From contig NZ_CABUCJ010000020.1 in the NCBI RefSeq assembly GCF_902490045.1, positions 1-29,782 on the forward strand: a DNA stretch of 29,782 nucleotides, given 5' to 3'. This document shows positions 7,370 to 15,112 of this stretch, in pieces (within the stretch, counting starts at the first letter, position 1; the number at the start of each line of letters is the position of its first letter). The notes below the pieces were generated by a model. That model had not been told where the DNA came from and made no database searches. It saw nothing but the letters and a program-made list of their open reading frames with translations. The translations under genes and the position numbers were made by a program. This DNA comes from an uncultured Anaerotruncus sp. (GTDB lineage Bacteria; Bacillota; Clostridia; Oscillospirales; Ruminococcaceae).

Positions 7370-8044
7370 TTATTTCATCCCCTTGAGGGGCAGGATCTCC
7401 TGGTAGACGGCGTGGTACATCGGCGGGATGACCTTGTCGAGGTGGATGCTCCCGAAGAACCAGTGCTTGTAGCGCACCGTCTGGGAGACCTCGTCGAGGA
7501 ACGCCTCCAGCTGGTTCACATGGTCGCCGTCCATGTTGAGAAACCCGTTGACCGTGTTGGAGGCCGAGTGGGTGATGATGTAGTCGACGACATTGCCGCG
7601 GGCGGCCAGGTTTTCCCGCGCGTGCGCGAGCTCCTCCGCGTCGGGCAGCTCGCCCAGCCACCAGCTCACGCCGGGGACGCGCGCGTCCGAATCGGAGCTT
7701 TCCCCGCCCCCGAAGGCGAAGATCTCGTCGCTCTCGATCGTATAGATCTCGCCGCGGAGCAGCTGGTGGCATTTGCCGCTGATCTGCCGCGCCTTCCCGC
7801 CGCAGAAGTCGACGACCGGATAGCCCGCGAGCAGGTCGAGGTTGTCGTGGGTGCCCTCTACGAAGAGGACGCTGTAGCGGCGCCTGCCCAGCCATTTGAG
7901 CACACGCTGTTCCTTTTTGGAGCCGTCCCACACAAAGCCGAAGTCGCCGCAGACGATCAGCGTGTCGCCCTTTTTGAGCTTTTTGGCGGCCTTTCCCTTG
8001 AAGCGGCCGAGGTCGGCGTGGACATCTCCCGTCACATAAATCAT
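7370..8044 (-). CDS. Metallophosphoesterase with altered active-site motifs
   Basis: This 224-residue protein has the calcineurin-like phosphoesterase fold signature: GDVHAD (residues 6-11), CGDFG (32-36), a third motif reading EGTHDN (63-68) where GNHE/GNHD is usual, IITHS, and a final motif reading FFGSIH where GHxH is usual. The metal-bridging asparagine and one histidine therefore appear replaced by Thr and Ser. The overall layout, including LLRGEIYTI and FGGGESSDSD, resembles small stand-alone metallophosphoesterases of gut Firmicutes. Substrate is unknown. It starts at ATG 8044 with a GGGGGAAA site and lies 25 bases after the sulfhydrylase, so the two are probably co-transcribed. No convincing terminator follows. 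Confidence 0.82.
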   Translation of the reverse strand: MIYVTGDVHADLGRFKGKAAKKLKKGDTLIVCGDFGFVWDGSKKEQRVLKWLGRRRYSVLFVEGTHDNLDLLAGYPVVDFCGGKARQISGKCHQLLRGEIYTIESDEIFAFGGGESSDSDARVPGVSWWLGELPDAEELAHARENLAARGNVVDYIITHSASNTVNGFLNMDGDHVNQLEAFLDEVSQTVRYKHWFFGSIHLDKVIPPMYHAVYQEILPLKGMK

Positions 8045-8069
8045 AGATTGTTTCCCCCGTGGATGGCGG

Positions 8070-9365
8070 TTATTTCGCGGCCGCGATGGCCCGGTCGAGA
8101 TCGGCGATCAAATCCGCCGGGTCCTCCAGCCCCACCGACAGGCGGACGGTCTCCGGCTTGATGCCGCTCTCGGCGAGCTGCTCGTCGGAGAGCTGGCTGT
8201 GGGTGGTGGAGGCCGGGTGGCTGATGAGGGTGCGGGAATCGCCGACGTTGGTGACGTGCAGGATGAGCTCCAGCGAGTCGATGAGCTTCGCGCCCCGCTC
8301 GCGGCCCCCCTTGAGCCCGAAGGTGAAGACGCCGCCCGCGCCTTTGGGCAGGTATTTCCGTACGAGCGGGCAGTAGGGGCTGGACTTGAGGCCCGGATAG
8401 TTGACGAATGCCACGTCGGGGTGGCCTTCGAGGTGTTCGGCGATCGCGAGGGCGCTCTCGGAGATGTGCTTCATGCGCAGCGAGAGGGTCTCGATGCCCT
8501 GCATGATGAGGAAGGCGCTCAGCGGCGCGCAGCAGCCGCCGAGGTCGCGCAGCATCATCGCGCGCAGCCGGGAGATGAAGCCCGCGCTGCCGCAGTCCTT
8601 CGCGAAGACGACCCCGTGGTAGCTCACGTCCGGCTCGGTGTAGAGCGGGAAGCGGGGGTTGCCGTTGAAGTCGAAGGTGCCCGCGTCGGTCACGATGCCG
8701 CACATGGCGGTGCCGTGGCCGCCGAGGAACTTGGTGGCGGAGTGGACGACGTAGTCCGCGCCGTAGTCGATGGGGCGCAGCAGGTAGGGGGTGGTGAAGG
8801 TCGAGTCGACGATCATCGGGACGCCGTGGCGGTGGGCGATCGCGGCGATCGCCTCGATGTCCGCCACATTCGCGTTGGGGTTACCGATCGCCTCGACGAA
8901 GAACGCCTTGGTGCGGTCGGTGACGGCCGCCTCCCACGCCGAAAGGTCGCCCGGGTCGACAAATTTCACCTTGATGCCGATCCGCCCGAGGGTGACGCCC
9001 ATCATGTTGATCGCGCCGCCGTAGATGCAGATGGAGGAGACGATCTCGTCCCCCGCGCCCGCGAGGTTGAGGAAGGTGTGGACCATCGCCGCGTGCCCCG
9101 ACGCGAAGGCGAGCGCGCCGATGCCGCCGTCGAGCGCGGCCACCCGGCGCTCGAGCGCGTCGACGGTGGGGTTGCTCAGGCGGGTGTAGATGTTGCCCGG
9201 CTCCTTGAGCTCGAAGAGCCGCGCCGCGTGCTCGGTGCTGTCGAAGGTGTAGGCGGTCGTCTGATAGATGGGCAGCGCCACAGAATGGGTCTCGGGGTCG
9301 GGCCGGGTGCCCGCGTGCACCATCAGCGTGTCGAAGCCGTAATTTTTATCCGCGTAATCCAGCAT
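8070..9365 (-). CDS. metY: O-acetylhomoserine sulfhydrylase (MetY family)
   Basis: This 431-residue PLP enzyme of the Cys/Met metabolism family should make homocysteine (or methionine) from O-acetylhomoserine and sulfide or a thiol in the cytoplasm. Diagnostic segments are THSVALPIYQTTAYTFDS near residue 30, YTRLSNPTVDALERR (60-74), FVEAIGNPNANVADI (156-170), the PLP-binding lysine in HSATKFLGGHG (Lys212) and the SHPASTTHSQL loop near the C-terminus. Length and the large insert around residues 225-260 fit MetY rather than MetB/MetC, which are near 380-400 residues. The ATG at 9365 has GGGAGG 8 bases upstream. It is followed closely by the metallophosphoesterase. A homocysteine methyltransferase is encoded at 22677, so homocysteine made here could be used there. 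Confidence 0.9.
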   Translation of the reverse strand: MLDYADKNYGFDTLMVHAGTRPDPETHSVALPIYQTTAYTFDSTEHAARLFELKEPGNIYTRLSNPTVDALERRVAALDGGIGALAFASGHAAMVHTFLNLAGAGDEIVSSICIYGGAINMMGVTLGRIGIKVKFVDPGDLSAWEAAVTDRTKAFFVEAIGNPNANVADIEAIAAIAHRHGVPMIVDSTFTTPYLLRPIDYGADYVVHSATKFLGGHGTAMCGIVTDAGTFDFNGNPRFPLYTEPDVSYHGVVFAKDCGSAGFISRLRAMMLRDLGGCCAPLSAFLIMQGIETLSLRMKHISESALAIAEHLEGHPDVAFVNYPGLKSSPYCPLVRKYLPKGAGGVFTFGLKGGRERGAKLIDSLELILHVTNVGDSRTLISHPASTTHSQLSDEQLAESGIKPETVRLSVGLEDPADLIADLDRAIAAAK

Positions 9366-9405
9366 CTCATTTCCTCCCGTGCTGCAAAATTCCTCGAAAT
9401 TTGTC

Positions 9406-9434
9406 TTTTCTTTTGCCGGAACTTTTGGTATACT
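9406..9434 (+). promoter_or_regulatory. Possible extended -10 promoter for carboxypeptidase gene
   Basis: TGG-TATACT (9426-9434) forms an extended -10, with a weak -35 (TTTTCT, 9406-9411) 17 bases upstream. It would give a leader of about 165 bases before the gene at 9605. It lies inside the predicted leader of the divergent metY transcript. Confidence 0.4.
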
Positions 9435-9475
9435 GTGGGTAGATATTGGCTATTCTAGTAAAATGTATCGGGTTC

Positions 9476-9504
9476 ATTTTATCACAATTTGCCACCGGGC
9501 GCAA
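9476..9504 (-). promoter_or_regulatory. Possible promoter for metY
   Basis: On the minus strand an extended -10 (TGA-TAAAAT, with TAAAAT at 9476-9481) follows a weak -35 TTGCGC (9499-9504) with a 17-base spacer. The resulting leader is about 100 bases; I see no SAM or T-box riboswitch in it. Confidence 0.4.
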
Positions 9505-9604
9505 TCGGCAATCCCACATTTGATCTGACGCCGCTGCTTGAATCCTGCCGCGAAGCAGCCGGCTTTTGTGATGCCGCTCCGGCAGCGGGGAAACGGAAGC
9601 TGAA

Positions 9605-11140
9605 ATGAAAAGATGGTGCGCATTCCTCCTGGCGCTGACGGTCGCCTGTACCATGCTGGCCACGCCGCTTTTGGCGGCGCCGAAGGACGGCGGCTCCTCC
9701 GCCGGATCGTCGGAAAATTCATCGGGGGATTCCTCGTCGGAGCCGGCCTCCGGCGCTTCGGACGGCGCCGGAAGCGCCTCGTCGGGCGCCTCCCTCTCCC
9801 CCTATGTGCCCCCCGACGAGGAGCTCTACCAGTCGCAGGGCATCTACCTGCTCAACGTCGATTCGGGCGAGCCGGTCTACAACCGCAACGAGATGGAGCG
9901 CATCCAGCCCGCCTCTCTGACCAAGATCATGACCGCGCTCGTCGTGCTCGAGAGCGACCACGACCTTGACGCGGAGACCACCGAGCTCAAAACCTACATC
10001 CAGAACTATCTGTATAACCTGCAGGCGGGCGACGGCGGCATCTACCAGGGGGTGCAGTTCACGCTGCGCGACCTGCTCTACGGCTCCCTCACCCAGTCGG
10101 TCAACGCCGCCGCGATGATGCTGGCCGATTATGTCGGCAACGGCAGCATCGAGGACTTCTGCGTGATGATGAACCAGAAGGCCAAGGAGATCGGCGCGAA
10201 GAACACCCACTTCTCCAACCCGACCGGCCTCTACATCGAGGGGGAGGAGAACTACACCACCGCCTACGACATGGCGCTCATCGCCCAGTACGCGATGCAG
10301 AACGAGGACTACATGGAGATGGCCAACACCCGGGTCTACACCGCCTACCCGGCCGGCGGCCCGGAGAGCGGCATCACCTGGATCTCCACCAACAGGATGA
10401 TCAACGCCGCCGACACCGACGGCTACTATTACGAGGGTCTGCGCGGCATCAAGACGGGCACCCTGCCCGAGCCGGGACAGGGGGTCGTCAACTTCGTCTC
10501 GACGGCGACGCGGGACGGCTACACCTACCTGGCCGTCTGCCTGGGCGCGCCCTACCGCAGCCCCGACGGCGAGATCTACGCCAACAACCTCGCCTTCCGC
10601 GACACCGCGCGCCTCTACGACTGGGCGTTCGACAACTTCCGCGTCAAGACGCTCATGAGCGTAGGCGAGGAGGTCGCGGGGGTCAACGTGCGGCTCTCGT
10701 GGGACACCGACTATATCAAGCTCTTCGCGGCGGACAAGTTCGCCACCCTCGTGAACAAGGACGTGACCGGCGACGATATCGAGCCGCAGGTCGAAATCTT
10801 CAACGCTGTCGAACGGCCGGTCAAGGGCCAGAAGGGCAAGGTCGAGCTCTTCATCGACGCGCCCGTCGAAAAGGGTCAGGAGGTCGGCCGCGTCAAGCTG
10901 ATGCTCATGGGCGAGGAGGTCGGCAGCGTGTCCCTCGTCGCGGGCGAGACGGTCGAGGCGAGCGTCTCGCTCGTCTATCTGGAAAAGGTGAAGGCCTTTT
11001 TCGGCAATTTCATCTTCAAGTTCATCCTGGTATTCGTCATCATCGTGGTCGTGCTCTACATCGCCCTGATGATCGTGCGCAACCACAACAAGCGCCGCTA
11101 CCAGGCCAAGCGCCGCCGCCCGCCCCAGCAGAAGCGGTAA
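9605..11140 (+). CDS. dacA: D-alanyl-D-alanine carboxypeptidase (PBP5/DacA family), membrane anchored
   Basis: This 511-residue secreted penicillin-binding protein trims the terminal D-Ala from peptidoglycan stem peptides. A signal peptide (residues 1-25, ending ATPLLAA) is followed by a Ser/Gly/Ala-rich linker to about 63. The serine peptidase S11 domain has SLTK (Ser104, Lys107), SVN (165-167) and KTG (283-285). A beta-rich C-terminal domain follows (about 350-460), then one transmembrane helix (about 470-492) and a very basic tail. The true transmembrane anchor replaces the amphipathic helix of classical PBP5. The ATG at 9605 has only a modest GGGGAAACGGAAG site. It ends at a strong terminator. 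Confidence 0.92.
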   Translation: MKRWCAFLLALTVACTMLATPLLAAPKDGGSSAGSSENSSGDSSSEPASGASDGAGSASSGASLSPYVPPDEELYQSQGIYLLNVDSGEPVYNRNEMERIQPASLTKIMTALVVLESDHDLDAETTELKTYIQNYLYNLQAGDGGIYQGVQFTLRDLLYGSLTQSVNAAAMMLADYVGNGSIEDFCVMMNQKAKEIGAKNTHFSNPTGLYIEGEENYTTAYDMALIAQYAMQNEDYMEMANTRVYTAYPAGGPESGITWISTNRMINAADTDGYYYEGLRGIKTGTLPEPGQGVVNFVSTATRDGYTYLAVCLGAPYRSPDGEIYANNLAFRDTARLYDWAFDNFRVKTLMSVGEEVAGVNVRLSWDTDYIKLFAADKFATLVNKDVTGDDIEPQVEIFNAVERPVKGQKGKVELFIDAPVEKGQEVGRVKLMLMGEEVGSVSLVAGETVEASVSLVYLEKVKAFFGNFIFKFILVFVIIVVVLYIALMIVRNHNKRRYQAKRRRPPQQKR

Positions 11141-11150
11141 ATCGAATTTC

Positions 11151-11180
11151 AAACGGGATGCCGCGCGGCATCCCGTTTTT
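11151..11180 (+). terminator. Terminator after carboxypeptidase gene
   Basis: AACGGGATGCCG and CGGCATCCCGTT pair around a CG loop, followed by TTTTT. It starts 10 bases after the stop codon. Confidence 0.9.
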
Positions 11181-11289
11181 CGTGCAGTAAAACCGGCCTT
11201 CCGCCGCACCTTTTGATTGAAACGGCCGTGAACGAACCGCCCGCAGGGGCGCCGGATATCCCGACATGATGAATTGGGAGGTCAAAAAA

Positions 11290-12327
11290 ATGAAACACAG
11301 AAATTGGATTCCGCTTCTTGCGCTCCTCGCCGCCCTCTCCCTCCTGCTGAGCGCCTGCGGCGCGTCGGCTCTGCCCAAAACAGTCGCGGCCCCGTCGTCC
11401 CCCTCCATGGCGGACACCGCCGCGTACAGCGGATACACGGAGGAAGCGGCCGCCGACATGAACGGCTTCCAGATGAAGTCGCTCGCGATGGAGGCCCCCG
11501 CCGAAGCGGCTGAATCAAGCGCGCAGGCCGCCGGTGCGCTCGCCAACCGCAAGATCGTCAAGCACAGCTACCTCTCCCTCGAAACGATGGAGTTCGAGCA
11601 GGCGCTCGCACAGATTTCCGAGCTTATCAGCGGGGCCGGCGGCTATGTGGAGAGCCAGAGCGTCGACGGGCAGAGCCTCAGCTACCGCGGCAGCTACTAC
11701 GAGCGCAGCGCGTCGGTCACGGCGCGGGTGCCCGCCGAAAAGCTCGACGCGGTGGTCGCAAGCGTCGGGGGGCTCTGCAACATCGTCTCCCGCAGCGAAA
11801 ACATGGACGACATCACCGACAGCTACTTCGACGCGCAGGCGCGCCTCGACTCGCTGCGCCAGCAGGAGGCGTCGCTGCTCGAGATCCTCTCCAAGGCGGA
11901 GAAGCTCGAGGACGTCGTCCAGCTTCAGACCGCGCTTTCCGACGTGCGCTACCAGATCGAATCCCTCACCGCCCAGCTCAAGCGGATGGATTCGCAGGTG
12001 ACCTACTCCTACCTCAACATGGACCTGCGCGAGGTCGTCGAATATCAGGAGACGGCCGCCAAGCCCAAGACCTTCGGGGAAAAGCTCTCCGCCGCCACGG
12101 CGCGCGCCGGCAACCACCTCGTCGCGTCGGTGCAGGGGCTCCTGCTCGGCGTCGTCGAGATCGGGCCCGTGCTGATCCTCTGGGCCGTGATCGTCCTCGC
12201 GGTCCTGCTGATCGTCCGCGCCATCCTGCGCGCCGGCAAAAAGCGCCGTGAGAAAAAGGCCTCCCGGCCCGCGGCCCCCGCCGCGCAGGTTCCTCCCGCG
12301 CCGGAGGAGGAGAAACCGCAGGAATAA
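11290..12327 (+). CDS. DUF4349-type lipoprotein with coiled coil and C-terminal membrane helix
   Basis: This protein of 345 residues has a lipoprotein signal with lipobox LSAC (Cys23), a low-complexity linker to about 85, a DUF4349-like domain beginning near KIVKHSYLSLETMEFEQAL, and a heptad-rich segment (LDSLRQQEASLLEIL through LTAQLKRM) that is probably coiled coil. A transmembrane helix at about 291-313 (PVLILWAVIVLAVLLIVRAI) is followed by a charged Lys/Arg then Pro/Glu tail. The YVESQSVDGQ, VTARVPAEKLDAVV and SENMDDITDSYFD segments match the family pattern. Its molecular role is not known; it is a surface-attached envelope protein. The ATG at 11290 is chosen over 11266 because GGGAGG lies just before it. 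It converges on rplL with a shared terminator between. Confidence 0.82.
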   Translation: MKHRNWIPLLALLAALSLLLSACGASALPKTVAAPSSPSMADTAAYSGYTEEAAADMNGFQMKSLAMEAPAEAAESSAQAAGALANRKIVKHSYLSLETMEFEQALAQISELISGAGGYVESQSVDGQSLSYRGSYYERSASVTARVPAEKLDAVVASVGGLCNIVSRSENMDDITDSYFDAQARLDSLRQQEASLLEILSKAEKLEDVVQLQTALSDVRYQIESLTAQLKRMDSQVTYSYLNMDLREVVEYQETAAKPKTFGEKLSAATARAGNHLVASVQGLLLGVVEIGPVLILWAVIVLAVLLIVRAILRAGKKRREKKASRPAAPAAQVPPAPEEEKPQE

Positions 12328-12398
12328 TCCGTGCGGAGGATTCCCGCGGAAGCCCTCCGGGCGATCTCCCCGGAGGGCGCGTCCCGTTTCCCCCAAAT

Positions 12399-12432
12399 GA
12401 AAAGAGGCCGTCCCTGCGGACGGCCTCTTTTT
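12399..12432. terminator. Bidirectional terminator between DUF4349 gene and rplL
   Basis: AAAGAGGCCGTCC pairs with GGACGGCCTCTTT around CTGC. A T-run follows on the plus strand (six T) and a shorter one on the minus strand (four T), so it can end both convergent transcripts. Confidence 0.9.
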
Positions 12433-12449
12433 TGCGGTTTTGCAGAAAC

Positions 12450-12827
12450 TTACTTGAGCTCGACGGTCGCGCCGGCATCCTCGAGTTTCTTCTTGATGTC
12501 CTCGGCGTCGGCCTTGGAAGCGCCTTCCTTGACCGGCTTGGGAGCCTCGTCGACGAGGGCCTTCGCCTCTTTGAGGCCCAGGCCGGTGATCTCCTTGACC
12601 AGCTTGATGACGCCCATCTTGGAAGCGCCGGCGTTGGTCAGGATGACGTCGAACTCGCTCTTCTCCTCAGCGGCGGGAGCAGCGGCGGCGGCGCCGCCGG
12701 CGACCATCACCGGAGCGGCGGCGGAAACGCCGAACTCTTCCTCAATCGCCTTGACCAGCTCGTTGAGCTCGAGGACGGTGAGGCCTTTGACATCTTCTAC
12801 AAACTTCAGAATTTTCTCAGAAGCCAT
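12450..12827 (-). CDS. rplL: 50S ribosomal protein bL12 (L7/L12)
   Basis: This 125-residue stalk protein recruits and stimulates translational GTPases. It has the N-terminal dimerisation domain ([21 protein letters not shown]), the Ala/Gly hinge (residues about 38-54) and the C-terminal domain with the [38 protein letters not shown] signature. GGAGG lies 9 bases before the ATG. It is the last gene of the rplJ-rplL transcript and is followed by a terminator instead of rpoB, the usual next gene. Confidence 0.98.
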   Translation of the reverse strand: MASEKILKFVEDVKGLTVLELNELVKAIEEEFGVSAAAPVMVAGGAAAAAPAAEEKSEFDVILTNAGASKMGVIKLVKEITGLGLKEAKALVDEAPKPVKEGASKADAEDIKKKLEDAGATVELK

Positions 12828-12875
12828 AATAAATACCTCCTATTAGTTTCATTTCATTGGAACGTCGTAAACCGC

Positions 12876-13496
12876 TTATTCGGCGGCGGGAGCGGCCTCC
12901 TCAGCCGCGGGGGCGGGTTCCTCGGCCGCGGGAGCGGCTTCGGCGGGAGCTGCGGCCTCTTCGGCGGGGGCGGCTTCCTCGGCGGGAGCGGCCTCGCCGC
13001 TCTTCTCGGCGATCGCGTTCAGCGCGACGGCCAGACCGCGCAGGTTGCCCTGCAGCGCGCTGCACAGCATCGAAAGCAGCGCTTCCCTGTTCGGGAGCTT
13101 GCCGAGTTCGGCGACCTTCGCAGCGTCGATCACGCCGCCGTCAACAAAGCCGGCCTTGACAACAAACTTTCCCTTGCTGTCCTCCGCATACTTGGTCAGG
13201 ATCTTGGCCGCGACGACCTGGTCGCCGTCGCTCAGGGCCAGGGCGGTGGTTCCTTCGAGCACCGAATCCAGTGCGTCGTAACCGACCTCCTTTGCCGCGA
13301 AGCGGAGCAGCGTGTTCTTGACGACCGCGTACTCGACGCCGGCTTCCCTCAGTTCCTTACGGAGCTTGGTATCGTCGGCAACATTGATCCCCTTGTAGTC
13401 GACCAGCACGCCCGCGGCAGCGTTTTTCAGCTTTTCCGTCAGCGTGGCGACCGCCTCTTGCTTCTGCTGGAGAATTTTCTCGCTTGGCAAATTCAT
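12876..13496 (-). CDS. rplJ: 50S ribosomal protein uL10 with long Ala/Pro/Glu tail
   Basis: This protein of 206 residues is uL10, the stalk base that carries bL12 dimers. Segments [34 protein letters not shown] and the [27 protein letters not shown] stretch are diagnostic. The family is usually about 165-175 residues; here a tail of roughly 35 residues of AAPAEE-type repeats follows the bL12-binding helix. The ATG at 13496 has GGAGG at 5-6 bases. The gene has its own promoter, leader and attenuator, and is 48 bases from rplL. The complex of uL10 with bL12 is the expected autogenous regulator. Confidence 0.97.
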   Translation of the reverse strand: [206 protein letters not shown]

Positions 13497-13515
13497 TCAC
13501 CTCCAACTGATTCAT

Positions 13516-13649
13516 CAAAAAAAGCCCTTTTCGCCAAACCGCGAAAAGAGCATCAAACCCGCGCGTCACCGCGAGGGGATTACGCCTTTCCTCGGCAGGC
13601 AAGGCCGGAGCCTTTTATGTCGTAATGACACCTGCTGTCTTCGGACAGC
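13516..13649 (-). ncRNA. L10 leader (rplJ-rplL autoregulatory mRNA leader)
   Basis: The transcript from about 13649 contains the hallmark elements of the Firmicutes L10 leader: a CTGTC...GACAG hairpin followed by CAGGTG, and, after an intervening helix, CCTGCCGAGG (minus strand of 13589-13599), which can pair with the CAGG. It ends at an intrinsic terminator hairpin just before the rplJ ribosome binding site. Family knowledge: uL10-bL12 binds such leaders to repress the operon. Confidence 0.85.
13517..13551 (-). terminator. Attenuator terminator in rplJ leader
   Basis: GCTCTTTTCGC and GGCGAAAAGGGC pair around GGTTT (13524-13551), followed by seven T on the minus strand (13517-13523). It lies 21 bases upstream of the rplJ start codon, so it must be conditional. 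Confidence 0.85.
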
Positions 13650-13655
13650 TTTGTA

Positions 13656-13684
13656 AGTTTATCATATTTTTGCCAGACTGTCAA
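13656..13684 (-). promoter_or_regulatory. Promoter of rplJ-rplL
   Basis: Minus-strand TTGACA (13679-13684), a 17-base spacer and TAAACT (13656-13661). The spacer end reads TGA before the -10. Confidence 0.87.
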
Positions 13685-13780
13685 GCCCTGATGCGTCCCC
13701 CGCGCGCCGCGGGCGGAGAATTTTTCCGGTGCGGCCGACAGGGGCCGGACGAAACCGCGGGGCCGGCCGCCGTCCCGCGA

Positions 13781-13810
13781 AAAAGCTCCCCGCGAAAGCG
13801 GGGAGCTTTT
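13781..13810 (-). terminator. Terminator after rplA
   Basis: AAAAGCTCCCCGC and GCGGGGAGCTTTTT pair around TTTC, beginning about 12 bases after the rplA stop on the minus strand. It isolates rplK-rplA from rplJ-rplL. The roughly 95 bases between it and the rplJ promoter show nothing recognisable. Confidence 0.88.
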
Positions 13811-13822
13811 GATTCTCAGCAA

Positions 13823-14515
13823 TCAGACAAAGCGGCCGGGGTTGATCTTGATGCCGGGGCCCATCGTGGAAGCGACCACGCAGGACTTGACGTACTGGCC
13901 CTTGGCGGCGGCGGGCTTCGCTTTCACGATCGCGCCGAGCAGGGTGTCGAAGTTCTCCTGCAGCTTCTCCACGCCGAAGGAAACCTTGCCGATCGGGCAG
14001 TGGATGATGTTGGTCTTGTCGAGGCGGTACTCGATCTTACCGGCCTTGGCCTCCTGGACGGCCTTGGCGACGTCGGGGGTGACGGTGCCGGCCTTCGGGT
14101 TCGGCATGAGGCCGCGGGGGCCGAGGATTTTACCGAGGCGGCCGACGACGCCCATCATGTCGGGCGAGGCGACCACGACGTCGAACTCCATGAAGCCTTC
14201 CTTCTGGATGCGCTCCATCAGGTCCTCCGCGCCGACGATATCGGCGCCCGCGTCGAGCGCGGCCTGGGCCTTGTCGGCCTTGCAGAAGACGGCCACGCGG
14301 ACCTTTTTGCCGGTACCGTTGGGGAGCACGACCGCGCCGCGGACCTGCTGGTCGGCATGGCGGCTGTCGACGCCCAGACGGACATGGACCTCAACGGTCT
14401 CGTCGAATTTCGCCTTGCCGGTCTTCGTGCAAAGATCAAGCGCCTCGGCCGTGTCGTACAGCTTCTGGCTGTCGACCAGCTTTGCGCTGTCTGTATATTT
14501 CTTACCGTGTTTCAT
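13823..14515 (-). CDS. rplA: 50S ribosomal protein uL1
   Basis: This 230-residue protein is uL1, which binds 23S rRNA at the E-site stalk and in many bacteria represses its own operon. The core signatures [30 protein letters not shown] and [34 protein letters not shown] are intact, as is the TMGPGIKI ending. GGAGGAAATGTTCAG precedes the ATG at 14515. It follows rplK by 56 bases. A candidate uL1 target is present upstream of rplK. Confidence 0.98.
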   Translation of the reverse strand: MKHGKKYTDSAKLVDSQKLYDTAEALDLCTKTGKAKFDETVEVHVRLGVDSRHADQQVRGAVVLPNGTGKKVRVAVFCKADKAQAALDAGADIVGAEDLMERIQKEGFMEFDVVVASPDMMGVVGRLGKILGPRGLMPNPKAGTVTPDVAKAVQEAKAGKIEYRLDKTNIIHCPIGKVSFGVEKLQENFDTLLGAIVKAKPAAAKGQYVKSCVVASTMGPGIKINPGRFV

Positions 14516-14571
14516 CTGAACATTTCCTCCTTAGAGTGGTCATTAACGGATTTTTCCTCCCACCCGGGAGC

Positions 14572-14997
14572 TTAGTCTGCGACTTCGACGCCCATGCTGC
14601 GGCAGGTACCCGCGATCATGCTGATCGCCGTATCGACGTTCGCGGCATTGAGGTCGGGCATTTTCAGCTCCGCGATCTTCCTGAGCTGTTCCCTGGTGAT
14701 CGTGCCGACCTTGGTCTTGTTGGGCACGCCGGAACCGCTCTGCAGGTTGATCGCCTTTTTGATCAAAACGGCCGCAGGCGGCGTTTTGGTGATAAAGCTA
14801 AAGGAACGGTCGGCATACACAGTGATGACGACCGGGATAATCATACCCGCTTCGTTCTTGGTGCGCTCGTTGAAATCCTTGGTAAACGCCATGATGTTGA
14901 CGCCGTGCTGGCCGAGCGCCGGGCCGACCGGCGGGGCGGGCGTTGCCTTGCCTGCCGGGATCTGCAGCTTGATGTAGCCGACAATCTTCTGAGCCAT
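14572..14997 (-). CDS. rplK: 50S ribosomal protein uL11
   Basis: This 141-residue protein is uL11, part of the GTPase-associated centre. The Pro-rich N-terminal domain ([27 protein letters not shown]) and the C-terminal rRNA-binding domain ([30 protein letters not shown]) are complete, and the length is standard. GGAGGTGC lies before the ATG. It is transcribed after nusG and before rplA. Confidence 0.98.
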   Translation of the reverse strand: MAQKIVGYIKLQIPAGKATPAPPVGPALGQHGVNIMAFTKDFNERTKNEAGMIIPVVITVYADRSFSFITKTPPAAVLIKKAINLQSGSGVPNKTKVGTITREQLRKIAELKMPDLNAANVDTAISMIAGTCRSMGVEVAD

Positions 14998-15019
14998 TTA
15001 AAAAGCACCTCCAAAATTA

Positions 15020-15055
15020 GTGGTTCATTTCGGGACGCAGGAACGTCCCTCCCAC
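15020..15055 (-). promoter_or_regulatory. Candidate uL1-binding hairpin in rplK leader
   Basis: In transcript sense, GTGG pairs with CCAC and GGGACG pairs with CGTCCC, with an asymmetric internal loop containing GAG on one side and GAAATGAA on the other. This GUGGGAG...AUGAACCAC arrangement resembles uL1 target sites in rRNA and rplK leaders. Two further GCCGG hairpins (about 15057-15097) lie upstream. The hairpins are seen; the uL1 role is inferred from the family. Confidence 0.6.
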
Positions 15056-15112
15056 AAGCCGGTTCACACCGGCTCATATCGCCGGAATCGCACCGGCGCC
15101 TCTCAAAAAAGA

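Noticed and set aside
9366..9475. SAM riboswitch or T-box before metY
   Set aside because: I looked for the paired helices and conserved motifs of these leaders and did not find them.
13580..13822. 80-residue minus-strand frame upstream of rplJ
   Set aside because: It runs across the rplJ promoter and L10 leader; the conserved RNA elements explain the sequence better.
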